Source of the DNA: Erodium maritimum
Lineage: Eukaryota > Streptophyta > Magnoliopsida > Geraniales > Geraniaceae
Assembly (NCBI GenBank): GCA_963921825.1
Contig: OY997591.1
Coordinates: 51,853,825 to 51,917,824 of the forward strand
DNA length: 64,000 bases
Direction: 5' to 3'
Shown: piece by piece, positions 24,257 to 35,341 of the stretch
How positions within the stretch are numbered: position 1 is the first letter of the stretch
Layout of the letters: each line of letters starts with the position of its first letter
The notes under the pieces: model-generated
The model's input: only the letters and a program-made list of their open reading frames with translations
What the model was told of the DNA's origin: nothing
Database searches by the model: none
Made by a program: the position numbers and the translations under genes

Positions 24257-26110
24257 TATTTTTTTTACTGTAAACTGGTGATTTATTAATTCATCGGGTC
24301 TTTGGACAAAATATCACTGAGAACGGGAGGTATCTCCGTGATTTTCCAATCAATTGTACACCAGTCACCAGCATTACGAACTAAACAATGAGCATCCTTG
24401 TTAGCTTCTCTACGAGTAAAAATAAGTTTGAAACTCTGCAGAACTTTCAGTTTAGCCCTGCATTCCATTACTACAAGTCCCAACGGAGACATCATCATCT
24501 CGCTTCCATTAATAGCCTGAACTGCACTCAAGCAATCTGATTCAATGGCACCTGAGTACCATCTTGTCTCATAAGTCCACAAGAGCGCTTCATTAATGCA
24601 CATCAATTCGATCAACTCCGGGTCTTGTGTACCGGGGAAGACTACACACTTAGCAGTAAGAGTCAATCCCAAATCGTTCCTGCAAATCATTCCACCACCA
24701 CCCAGTCCACACCCCAACACTGCACCATCCACATTTTTTTTAACCGATCATACAACAGGTTTCACCCAAGAACTTGGATGTCTTACTAAAGCTGAAACTC
24801 CATCCTTCGCCACCGGCCTATACTCTTTCCACTCCCGAATTAGTTACTCGGCCGATCTCCATACCGCTTCCAGACTAACCACCTCCTACCTCCAAACTCG
24901 AGCATTCCTAGCTCTCCACAACTCCCACCATAACCCCACCACCACCACCATCTCCATTAATCCATTTCTCCCAAAGTTCCAACAGTGATCCGAACATTCC
25001 CGAGGATCCATTACATTAGCCTGCAATACCATACCCAACTTCTCCCACAAACCAATCGTGTCTGAGAATTCAAACAGAATATGGCTCTCGGTCTCAAGAC
25101 TCCCACACCTCCCACACGCCAGATTCACTGGCACAAAATGAGAATACAAATTGCAATTTGTCGATAAAGACCACGCAAGCACCTTTCAAGCATGGTGCTT
25201 TTTTTTGGAGGGACTGCCAAAGACCATAAACGTCGCCAAAATAAGTCCTGATCCTGGTCCCTCCAACACCCTCTCTGTCTCTGCAGCACCCTGAACACTC
25301 CATCCCTGGTTCCACCCCAATACCAATTATCTTCTATAGGAACCACTGGAAGCAGGATAGACGTGATCACTACCGCAGTCGTTGCATCAAACGACTCCTC
25401 AATCTTATTTCGGTCCCATCTCTGAAACCCCTCCTCGATGTAATCACTCACTAAATCATCAGGTCCACCGGCATACAAACCCTCCACCCGACCATTATCC
25501 GTAGGGAGACAAATCGTGCCCATTACTCCAGTCCCCTCTTCGTTTCCGATTCGCCTTCTTACACCACTCCTCACCAACTCCTGGCCCGAAATGATGCTAG
25601 TCCACCCGTAACTACATCCTTGCTTTACCTGAGCCTGTAGGAAAGATCCCCCATATAGTATTTAGCTCTCAGGTTCAAGCTACTAGGCTCTCTGGTTCTG
25701 TCAATAATCTCCATCCCTGCTTCGCTAACTTGGCTTCATTAAAATCCCGTAAGTGTTTAAATCCCAAGCCACCTTGCAACTTATGCCTGCATAGCTTATC
25801 CCAGCTCTTCCATTTCACCCCTTCCTTTTACGAGCATCATGGCTCCACCAGTATCGGTTCATCTCCACCTCTAATTCCTGAATCAACTTTCAAGGAATTT
25901 AGTACACACCCATCGTGTAAATAGATAGAGCTTGGATGACTGCTTCAATCAGGACTTCTTTCCCTGCCTTACTAAGAAGCAACTCATCCCAATTTTTAAA
26001 TTTCTGAACAATACGATCTTTTATAAATGCGAAGTAATCATACCTATGTAGTTGTAACGTTGACGACAACCTCAAATAAAATCCAGGATCAACCACCTCC
26101 TGCATCCCCG
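24257..26110 (-). mobile_element. 5'-truncated L1-type LINE (RT C-terminus, zf-RVT, RNase H)
   Basis: Minus-strand translations show, in order, the end of the reverse transcriptase region (KNWDELLLSKAGKEVLIEAV, about 25950-26000), the post-RT region (about 25125-25577), a zinc-binding zf-RVT segment (CGRCGSLETESHILFEF, about 25060-25120) and an RNase H domain of the RVT_3 type (ECRAKLK and FTRREANKDAHC, about 24370-24470). The last frame stops near 24283, followed by an A-rich tail (T-run near 24257-24264 on the plus strand). The 5' three-quarters of a full L1 is absent, typical of 5' truncation. The frames are interrupted, so it is inactive. Confidence 0.85.
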
Positions 26111-26427
26111 GTGCCGCCCGGATCTACACTCGGATCTCCTTAATTAAATGTTTATTTTTACAATTTATCCTTCTTTTTGGTGTTTTTGTTTTAAAAATAG
26201 GGAGGTAGAACAATGATAGGATAACGACATCGTCCGGGACTAGCCATTAAATGGCGTCGTTTTGTGTTGTAAATGAGTCACAACATCACTAGTCAACTAT
26301 CGGCTCCGAACTTGCCACGATAAGTTCAATTTGGAGATCCACACATCTCGTCGTGACCGTTCCTTTGCAGCTCCATTAGTTAAAATCACAAACACCCTAA
26401 AAACCCAACCTACACACAAACTCAGCC
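26111..26427 (+). promoter_or_regulatory. NFS1 5' flank and leader
   Basis: Only 317 bp separate the LINE end from the NFS1 start codon, so core promoter and 5' UTR must lie here or inside the LINE remnant. No strong TATA box is visible. A pyrimidine-rich and ACAAACACC-rich leader precedes the start, whose context is CAGCCATGGCC, a good plant initiation context. Confidence 0.4.
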
Positions 26428-27789
26428 ATGGCCTCCAAGCTTCTCGCTTCCACGATACGCAAAACCCTAGCTAATCGCGCCACAACCATCCGACGTCTAC
26501 GACCTTTTTCCACCGCCACAGCTGCGGCGGAACCCTACGAGGATGCCGATGGAATCGCCATGAAAGGTGTGAGGATCTCCGGGAGACCTCTCTACCTTGA
26601 TGTCCAAGCCACCTGCCCTGTGGACCCTAGGGTTTTGGACGCCATGATGCCCTACTACATCTCCCGCTACGGAAACCCCCACTCCCGCACCCACCTTTAC
26701 GGCTGGGAATCGGACGAAGCCGTCGAGACGGCGCGCTCCCAGGTCGCCGCCATCATCGGAGCCTCCCCGAAGGAGATCGTCTTCACCTCCGGCGCCACCG
26801 AGTCCAATAACATCTCCGTCAAGGGGGTGATGCACTTCTACAAGGAGAAGAAGCGCCACGTCATCACCACCCAGACCGAGCACAAGTGCGTCCTCGACTC
26901 TTGCCGCCATCTCCAGCAGGAGGGATTCGAAATCACCTACCTCCCCGTCGGCTCCGATGGGATTATCGATCTGGAGAAGCTTCGCTCTTCCATTCGCCCG
27001 GACACGGGTCTTGTATCGGTCATGGCTGTCAATAACGAGATTGGGGTGATTCAGCCGATGGAGGAAATTGGGCAAATTTGCAAGGAGTTCAATGTTCCCT
27101 TTCACACCGATGCTGCTCAGGCTGTGGGAAAGATTCCAATCGATGTTCATAAGTGGAATGTGAGCTTGATGTCCTTGAGTGGTCACAAGCTTTATGGGCC
27201 TAAAGGTGTTGGAGCTTTGTATATGAGGAGGAGACCTAGGGTTAGGGTTGAGCCCCAGATGAATGGGGGTGGGCAGGAAAGGGGGATTAGGAGCGGGACG
27301 GTCCCGACTCCTCTGGTTGTTGGCATGGGTGCAGCTTGTGAGCTAGCCATGAAGGAGATGGAGTACGATGAGAAGCGAGTTACGGCGATGCAGCAACGCC
27401 TGCTGAACGGGATAAGAGAGAAGCTTGATGGTGTGGTGGTGAATGGGTGCACTGAAAGGAGGTATGCTGGGAATTTGAATTTGTCCTTTGCTTATGTGGA
27501 AGGAGAGAGCTTGTTGATGGGGTTGAAGGAGGTGGCAGTATCTAGTGGAAGTGCCTGCACCAGTGCAAGTTTGGAGCCATCTTATGTGTTGAGGGCTTTG
27601 GGGGTGGAGGAGGATATGGCTCACACTTCAATTAGGTTCGGGATTGGAAGGTTTACCACCGAGGAAGAGATTGATAGGGCGGTTGAGTTGACCGTCAAAC
27701 AAGTGAAGAAATTGAGGGAAATGAGCCCACTATATGAAATGGTCCAGCAGGGGATTGATATTAAGAGTATACAATGGTCTCAGCACTAA
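26428..27789 (+). CDS. NFS1: Mitochondrial cysteine desulfurase NFS1
   Basis: A 453-residue class V aminotransferase-fold, PLP-dependent enzyme. It takes sulfur from L-cysteine, giving alanine and a persulfide, and feeds it to the ISCU scaffold for mitochondrial Fe-S cluster assembly, working with ISD11 and frataxin. Residues 1-35 are rich in Arg, Ser, Thr and Ala with no acidic residue ([20 protein letters not shown]), a mitochondrial transit peptide. Seen in order: TSGATESNN (120-128), His152 in [15 protein letters not shown] (226-235), PLP lysine Lys254 in [11 protein letters not shown], and catalytic Cys377 in [14 protein letters not shown] on the mobile loop. The full catalytic set and usual C-terminus (IKSIQWSQH) are present and no intron interrupts the frame. 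Length and motifs point to NFS1 and not the shorter plastid NFS2/SufS. It looks intact and functional. Confidence 0.97.
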   Translation: MASKLLASTIRKTLANRATTIRRLRPFSTATAAAEPYEDADGIAMKGVRISGRPLYLDVQATCPVDPRVLDAMMPYYISRYGNPHSRTHLYGWESDEAVETARSQVAAIIGASPKEIVFTSGATESNNISVKGVMHFYKEKKRHVITTQTEHKCVLDSCRHLQQEGFEITYLPVGSDGIIDLEKLRSSIRPDTGLVSVMAVNNEIGVIQPMEEIGQICKEFNVPFHTDAAQAVGKIPIDVHKWNVSLMSLSGHKLYGPKGVGALYMRRRPRVRVEPQMNGGGQERGIRSGTVPTPLVVGMGAACELAMKEMEYDEKRVTAMQQRLLNGIREKLDGVVVNGCTERRYAGNLNLSFAYVEGESLLMGLKEVAVSSGSACTSASLEPSYVLRALGVEEDMAHTSIRFGIGRFTTEEEIDRAVELTVKQVKKLREMSPLYEMVQQGIDIKSIQWSQH

Positions 27790-29699
27790 TCTGTTGGATG
27801 GCTGGAACAGCTGCCATGGAAGTTGTATCCTTATAGGTATTTATTTCAAATGGAGGCATACTTACAAGTTGTTGCTGCTTCATCATATGAAGGTACAATC
27901 CTGAGTTCACATTCAGGTTTACTTTTAATGTCCTTGTACATGCCTTCTGTGATGACCATAGTTATCTATGGTCAGGTTTTCATCTAGACTGTATCATCAA
28001 TAACTCTATGCTCTTGCTTGATCTGGAGATAACAATATGGTATTTTGACAATAGGAATAATTATTTTTCAGTGGACTGCTAAAATTACTCTCTGCTTTGT
28101 TTGATTTGTATGCTGTTGTTCAACTTAAACGTGGATGTATGTTCTCGGTAGTATATGAATATGATGAAGTTGGTGTTTCCTTATAATCTTCCATAGCGGC
28201 ATATATAACTACCTATCAATATCTCTACTTATCTGATTGACAGTTTAAACATTTTTCTATTTTGTTGGATTTGTATGAATATGGTTGTATGCTTTTTTTT
28301 AATAATCTACCACAGCCATATCTTCATTTATAAATTCACAAGCTATTTTTAATTTATTGTGTTGTGCAAAGAGAATCACTTAACTGAAGTTGCCTCATTG
28401 TTAATTTGTCACTCCATATATCTTAGAAATATTTGCAAACCTAGTCTTTCACTTGACACTGAATAGGGTACATTGGTATTGTTATTATCTGTCACTGGAG
28501 AAGTGGTCAATAATCTCCTCTAAGCCTTGATCCCTAAGAATTCAAAGTCTGAAACTTGTGCAAAACAAATTCTTTGAGTAGTCAGTTGTATGATGTTGGC
28601 TAAATCTTTGTTGAGGTAATATTTCATCCTTTTTGGCTCACATTCAACAACAAATTTATATTGGGTTTTGCTGTACTGTCCAGTGTTCTGTGTTATTAGA
28701 ATAGAGCGTCCCACCTTTTATACAAGGGTAAGGAAAAAGAAGCATTAGGAGGGGTTTTCCCCTTAATCAACTGATATCTGGTCATCTGGTTCAGTAACAT
28801 AGATTCATGAGACTTTCTGCTCTATTTTTTTTCTTTCCCCAACTTGTTCACATACAGCTAGTGAAACCTTCAATAGCTTATTCTCTAAAAATTGCTTACT
28901 TTTTCAGATCATTGCATGTATGTGTGAGAGCTTTCTGCGGCGTAGAATTTTCAAACTTTCAACTGTTTGAATGCGGTGACTGTTGAACTGATCATTTCAA
29001 AGAAGTATGAATGAAAGATTGTCTATATATTTGCATCATTAAGGATGTGATATTGGAGTTGAAAAGAAGTTTTGGAATTTATGTTCTTTTCTTCATTCAT
29101 CTTGTTTCCTGATTTAACAAGTGTTTGAAACCTCAACCATTGGTGCTTGTTTTCTGGTGCTTGTTTTCCATGTCGTCTTTTTACTGAGTAAAACCCAAGC
29201 CCTATATGAAAGTTGCAAGATCTAGTGGTGCTGAACGTAGTATTTCTCAATTTACTACCTTCAATTGTATAACTTGTATCATGTTACCACTCTCTTGTTT
29301 CATTTGCATCACGTTATCTCCTTCAACCTTCATTTTGTGTAACTGTTAGTTTAAATGGATGGAAAACATCCCTGAACTTGCATATTTTTTAAAAATGACA
29401 AGCACCCTTACGTTGATTTACAAGCAAACTGAGTACAATAATCAAAACTTCACTCACTGTCCAGACTACTATAGAGTTCTTCCCAAAACTTATAAAGCTT
29501 GCACATGGAGAGAGGTCTATGTATGGAGATTGACTTTTCTTTTCTGGCTTTTATACCATGATATGCCATCTGAAACCATACCTGTCTGCTACCTGTTATC
29601 TCTTGTATCTAAGAGACATTGTTCTGATCAAATTAAGTTTCAGTCCTATACACCTACCCCTATTACCATTTTTAGTCTCTAGCGACTTGTTATGTCTGG
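27790..29699. other. NFS1 3' UTR and intergenic DNA
   Basis: AT-rich sequence without a recognisable gene. The first few hundred bases must include the NFS1 3' UTR; no canonical AATAAA directly after the stop stands out. Short open frames (such as minus 28520-28714 and plus 29359-29682) have no recognisable family. Confidence 0.5.
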
Positions 29700-30669
29700 A
29701 TGCGTCGGTATGGTGCATGCGTTACATTGGGTGGCATATATTGGATTTCAATAAAACATCTTTCAACTCAAGTTTTCATTCCGCCCAACGATGGAGGCCA
29801 TGGCCTATCACACCGACGAGCCCCATCCATCACACTGAACGTGAACAGGGGAAGAACAAAGGGATTTGATGCTAAGGAAATAGAGACACCACATGAAAAA
29901 GTCGAAAAAGAGACCAAACAACAAGAAACCTCAACTCGAAGAGTCTGTTGCAAATTAACCAGACGACCATACCTTACGGGGCCAACACCATCGAGAGGAG
30001 GCACTAGATAACAACACCCAAATGATGCGAACTCTACCATGCCGAGAACGGCCAAGCCTGAGCAACTGTTGAAACTGGTAGAACTCGGAGAGGGGGAAAG
30101 AGGACGTCAAACACCAGAGACGCCACTGCGGTAACCAAAAAGTGACCGGACCGGGACGACCACTGCTAAGCCTCCGTCTCTGACCATCGCGATAGAAATG
30201 CCCACCCCAACCACTGATCGGCGAACTGTCGAGGCTCCGTCTCCGACCGCACGATAAGAAAGCCAACCCCAACTGATGCGGGCACATTTTAGCACCCAAA
30301 GTGCCACAATTTATCCCATTTTAATAGAATTTTAGTCTCGTTTCCCCTCATAATTATGGTTAATGTGAATAATTAGTTAGTTTGGTGTGTCAGAATGGAT
30401 AACTGACGTATTTTAGGTGTGTCATGCAGGTGGATTGTCAAGAGGGTAGATTTTGTTTACTTCGAAAAATACTCATCATTGGTCATGTTTTGTAGGTCTT
30501 GAAAAGTAAAATTATAGCTATAAGAACGGGATCAATCGGAACACAAACAAAGTCGAAACGAGTAGAATAACGAAAAAGAGCAAAAGTGGAGGAGCAAACC
30601 AGGGGTTGACACGTTGCAGCGCACTGACCAACATAGACCCAGATAGGGTATGGTGCGGTGCACGGTAAC

Positions 30670-31966
30670 CAGTGTTCTAAAAATCCCGACTGGGCGCCAC
30701 CTAGGCGCCCGCCTACGCCTAGCCGACCCGCCTAGCCGCCTAGGCGATTACAAAAATTTTGCGTACTATACTGACTCAATTAAAATAATTAGATGGTTAT
30801 CATGTTGGTGATATTAAGAGTTGTGCTTCTGAGTTGTTTGGTGTTATTTTTTAGGTATTTTAGATATTTGTTACCATTTTTAACATTATGAAATTCATAT
30901 TTTATTTCTATATATAATAATAGGGAAAATGACACATAACCACCGCTAACTATTACATTTTTTCGCATCACCGCCCCTAACTATTTTTTGTGACATTTAA
31001 ACCCTCTAACTTTACTTTTTTTTCACTTTAGTCTAACGTTGTTAACTTTCCATCCAATTAGTGTCAAAAGCCGAAAATACCCTCCACTTATTATCAAATT
31101 TTCAAATTGATACCATTGGTTTAGCAAGACCTAAAAACTCTTAAACGTCTACATTAATCGATTCTCCTTATATCTCAATTCTATATTGGTCCTCTTTGCG
31201 ATGTGGTTTTCATACATTCATCTTGAAAAACTCACACTAATTTGATTCTCTAATAATAGTATATTATTTTCAGACAGTTTTGAATATCATTCTTAGTTAA
31301 ACCATTCTTAGTTAATTTGAATATCACTCTTAAATTTCTGAAAAGCTACAAAATTGCTGCACTCCATTGAAGATTAACTCTAAGACAGCACCAACATATC
31401 ACTTCCAATTTCTGAAAAGTTACATTATGCCACTTGATTGAAGATTAATTCTTATGAAACATCAAGAGATGAATATAGAAGTAAGGCAAGAAAGCTTTTC
31501 AAGCTACATAAATCCTAAACCTGCAATCACATTGCGCCATGAAAGTTGTCATTGCTAGCAAAGAGAGAAAACAAGTGAAGAAGAAGGAGGTGAAGAGTGG
31601 GCGGTGTGGGGTTGAAATGAAATGGGAAGAGTTTAGGTTAAGTTAGATATAAGTAATGGGTAGTTTAGACATTTTAGGAAAATATAACAGCATGTGCTTT
31701 GCACATGATAATTTTCATCTAATTTTGGATGGAAAACGAGTAAAGTGAAAAAAAAGTAAAGTTAGAGGGTTAAAATGTCACAAAAAATAGTTGGGGGGGT
31801 GATGCGAAAAAACGTAATAGTTAGCGGTGGTTATGTGTCATTTTCCCATAATAATATATCTATTAAAAATAAAATACTACAAATCTGATTAATCCCCGTC
31901 TAGTCCCCGATTAATCCCCGATGGACCTAGTCGCCCGACTAGCGCCTAGCGACTTTTAGAACCTTG
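30670..31966. mobile_element. hAT-type MITE with a nested MULE
   Basis: The 8-bp target duplication ACGGTAAC lies at 30662-30669 and 31967-31974. The ends are CAGTGTTCTAAAA and, reversed, CAAGGTTCTAAAA. The regions next to the ends are rich in CTAGGCG words, as in the abundant plant hAT MITEs with this terminus. Without the nested MULE it is about 360 bp. It encodes nothing and depends on a transposase supplied from elsewhere. Confidence 0.88.
30923..31847. mobile_element. Non-autonomous Mutator-like element (long TIRs, 9-bp target duplication)
   Basis: Terminal inverted repeats of about 108 bp (30923-31030 and 31740-31847) start GGGAAAATGACACATAACCA and differ at only a few positions. The flanks are a perfect 9-bp duplication ATAATAATA (30914-30922 and 31848-31856), the Mutator signature. 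The 0.7-kb interior has no transposase and no captured gene that I recognise; it contains a diverged internal duplication around TTTCTGAAAAG. The closely matching TIRs suggest recent activity compared with the surrounding hAT and LTR. Confidence 0.92.
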
Positions 31967-33900
31967 ACGGTAACACTATGCTTTCGCGCCCCGTAGCCCA
32001 TCGATGCTGTGACTTCACATCCAACCGTTTGTTGTACGGTAGATTCCAACCGTCGATACGTTGACTCTTGTTTGCGCCTCCACCAACAGTCGGATGAACG
32101 CAAGCGCACGAAAGCAAGACGATCACGCCCACACCCGATAACGTCCATCAACCATCACTTCTCCCTTGAACGTGTGGCCTTCTCCTCTTTCGACACATGT
32201 TCCTCTCAGGTACTCCTCTCCCTTTTTGCCATGTGTCCTTTGGTAGGTGAATCATTTTTAGGGTCCACTCAATTATAGAGCACCCGTAATGTGTGTTTCG
32301 GCTTTATATATGTTGGGAGATAGATATAATAAGGGCTCGTTCTTCATTTTTTTGTACATAGACACACAGAACACTCGGAGAAGAGAACCACTTGATATAT
32401 GACTTTTCTTCATTTTATTTTTTGGTACATAAATTTTTAGAGCTTTCTATTTTGGATTTTGTTGATGAGAATCTATATTTTGTGGGTAGAGAACTAATTT
32501 GAGATTTATTTGGGTAGTGATTTTTGGAGAGAAGCTCCAATTATTGGCTACACAAAAACAACAAGGAGAGAGACTAAGGTGAAGAGCAAACTAGTGAGAT
32601 TAGGGTAGTAATTTTCAGTGAGTGTATCTCAACTTTTCATCTTCATTATGAACTCTATTGTTTGTTTCTTCTCATCCTTGTATTCTCTCACCATGAACAA
32701 CTAAACCCCCAAATTATAGGGTTATGAGGGATTAGGATAGTAATTTTTATTAATTTGAATGCTTAGATTGTGGTGATTGTTGATTTATATTAGTGTTTAT
32801 GATTGATTTGGGCTTAATGTTTTATCTCCCATGTAGGCTTCATAATTGATTTGAATTAAGATCTAACACTTGAAAGAGGAGGATTATAATTATTTTAAAA
32901 CTACTCATAGGTTGGATTTAAATTCTAGCTAAAACTAGTGAGATTAATCCAATTGCAATAGCCATAGATTTTTTTTATCGAAAGCTATGATCTGTCAAAT
33001 TTTTTATTGCTTTGGATCTACCTTCATCTAGAGTCAAAGGAACTAGATGGTTAGATTCCATTAGAGTCCGAAACATTCGAAAGAAGTTAGGACTAGAATT
33101 GAGATAACTCGTTCCCTTTGAAATAAGTCATCATCACAGCAATCGAACGTGTTCAATGATATGGAATGAACTTGATGAACTCGTTCCCTTGATTTCTCAT
33201 CACTTGATTCAATATAAGAAAACTCCTTGTTAAATTCTCTCTTTTATTCTTTATATAATTTGAATTCTTAAACTAGATTTTTACCCAATCAGATTAGCAC
33301 CGAACTTTAAATAACGATTGCTTGCCTATTGCTCCCTAGGGTACGATAATTCTGGACTTAAATTCCATTTACTACTTGACGACCGGTGCACTTGCAGTGT
33401 GAGCTAAACCCGCAGAACGTCAAGTTTTATACCAGCCACGCCAGACCACTAACTAATCTGGAGTCTCGTCCACCGGAGAAAGCAAATCTGGCGACTTAGA
33501 GCACCAGATCAAAGTAGAGGAACCTTCATCGAGGGGATAACCGACGACCACTTCCAAGGCTCCATCTCCAACTACCGCGACATGGAAGTCATCCCCAACT
33601 ACGCCAAACCAGCAACGGATCTAGAGACGCAACCACTAGAGAAAGCAATGACGTCCAAGGAGTTACAGTGAATGGGAAAGAAGCAAGATGTAAAGGAAAG
33701 GAGGTGGAGAGGGGGGAAGTCCACCACCGGTGTCAAGCACAAACAAAGGCCACGACCCTCACCAGTGGAAAAAAAAGAAAGGGTGGTTGTTGGAAATTAA
33801 AACTAGGGTTTTGGAGGCAAAGTGGAGAGAAAAAAAGGCTACGTTATTTTGGTCCTAACGGCTCTTGAGTACTTATTTTTTAATGAAGTGGGAGTGTAAA

Positions 33901-35080
33901 TGTAATAAATGAGGTGGTGATCACGATTAAGGTTGTAAGAAATGCTACCTACTAGTTGGACAACAAATTTCCTTAAACATGTTGCATGGATAAATAGAAT
34001 TATATTTTTCAATTTGTAATTAAATAAATATATTATATAAAACTAATTTAATACATAAAATTAATTGTATTATAAAAAAATGATTACAAAAAACTATTGA
34101 TGAAACCTCAACCCAACCAAACTTAAATATTACAAACCTTAAATATTCCTTCCATATTTGTATAACATAATATTCCTTCCATATTTGTATACTTCTCCAT
34201 TAACAGTATAACATAATCATACTATTTTACAGACGCCCTCTTCCCTCTCATATTCACGTCATTGCCTCTCTTTCTTCTACTTAAACTATTGTCCTCTCTC
34301 TTCATCCTGTTGTCCCACTTTGCATTCTTCTCTTCCTCGTCTCCATCTCTCTTCATCATCAAAGTCTCACCAAAGAAGATGAGTGAATCGGGGTAGGCAA
34401 AGGGAACTCAATGGAAGGTTTGAGGAAACAGATGGAATCCCACTGCTCCGCCTTGAGACGCCTCGTCCGCCTAAACAACTGGCCACCTTGACTTACCTGA
34501 CATGATCAAATCAAAACGATGAGGCTAGTTTTTCCAATTAACATGTGATTGGTGCCTATTTTTGCAACCCTGGTCACAACAAAGCAACGTGAGTAGTTAA
34601 AATATAGGGATAATATAAAAAAAAACGCAAACAACTATCCATGATTAAAATAAACTCTTCATAGGGCACACATAACTACCCACAATTTTCATCGTTAGTC
34701 TTTCTGCCAAGAAATCTATATATTCTTTATGAAATGTCTATTCTACCCCTCACCGTTCAAACAAACTACAAGTTTATCATTATCGAATAGATAAAGAATA
34801 TTTTAAAAAATCATATTTTTTAAATTAAATAAAAAACAAAAAACGATAATCTTTATCTTCTTTTTGACAAAAGAAACTCTATCCCAACCCTGACAATCCG
34901 ACATACTCTGAGTGAGTAATTGCAGCATACTTGTCAGCAATTGGAGCTACATTAAGAACAACACGCCACCATCACCAGAACACGAGTGATCATCTTCAGC
35001 TTCTGAAAAAGCTTCAATGGCTCGCCCATGGTTCTAACTCTACATCCAAGGCTTCAAGTTGTTGCTTGAGAAGCCCCCCC

Positions 35081-35111
<31 letters not shown>

Positions 35112-35341
35112 ACGCAGGCACCATGCTTTTGGTCTTAAACCCCGTTGCATTACATCATTACAAAAATCCCATGCCCTGGATGCCTCATGTCTCGCACTGC
35201 GCTTGTTTTCGAGGTCAGAGTCATACACTTCCACCACAAGAGTCTTGTCACTAACCGAGGATGGGATGTCAGACACCTCGAAAATCCTGCTAAGGTCCCA
35301 CTTCTTGTTACTCTTTCCCCTCTTGAAATTACTACCATGTC
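33901..35341. other. AT-rich intergenic stretch with small repeats
   Basis: No gene is recognised. It holds a 27-bp direct duplication (AATATTCCTTCCATATTTGT, about 34142-34195). A GGGATAATAT start near 34607 looks like one end of a terminal-inverted-repeat element. At 35115-35340 the minus strand reads VVEVYDSDLENKRSARHE, a possible exon fragment of unknown family next to the microsatellite. Confidence 0.4.
35073..35116 (+). repeat. Compound microsatellite: poly-C then (CA)n
   Basis: A run of more than 20 C is followed by about eight CA units. It is likely to be length-variable, and the exact C count in an assembly is unreliable. Confidence 0.9.

Larger units (their letters stand above)
30274..33422 (+). 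mobile_element. Solo LTR of the non-autonomous gypsy family seen at 6960-13027
   Basis: It begins TGATGCGGGCACATTTTAGC and ends AACCCGCAGAACGTCA, followed by AGTTTTAT, which the related LTRs also carry. Without the inserted hAT element it is about 1.84 kb, matching the 1.8-kb LTR at 6960-8756. Shared internal blocks include TTTTGTAGGTCTTGAAAAG. The flanks CCAAC (30269-30273) and CCAGC (33432-33436) could be a decayed target duplication but are not convincing. Confidence 0.82.
29700..33900. other. Unclassified GC-rich noncoding segment split by a solo LTR
   Basis: 29700-30273 and 33431-33880 are similar in composition and style (repeats of CTCCGTCTC/CTCCATCTC, CGACC and ACCACT words) and flank the LTR insertion. 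They look like two halves of one older sequence. On the minus strand the style resembles the leader of a plant LINE or a captured gene leader. No domain could be read, and I do not assign a family. Confidence 0.35.

Noticed and set aside
26497-27186. 229-residue minus-strand frame opposite NFS1
   Set aside because: It is antisense to the clear NFS1 reading and open only because of the GC-rich third positions of that gene.
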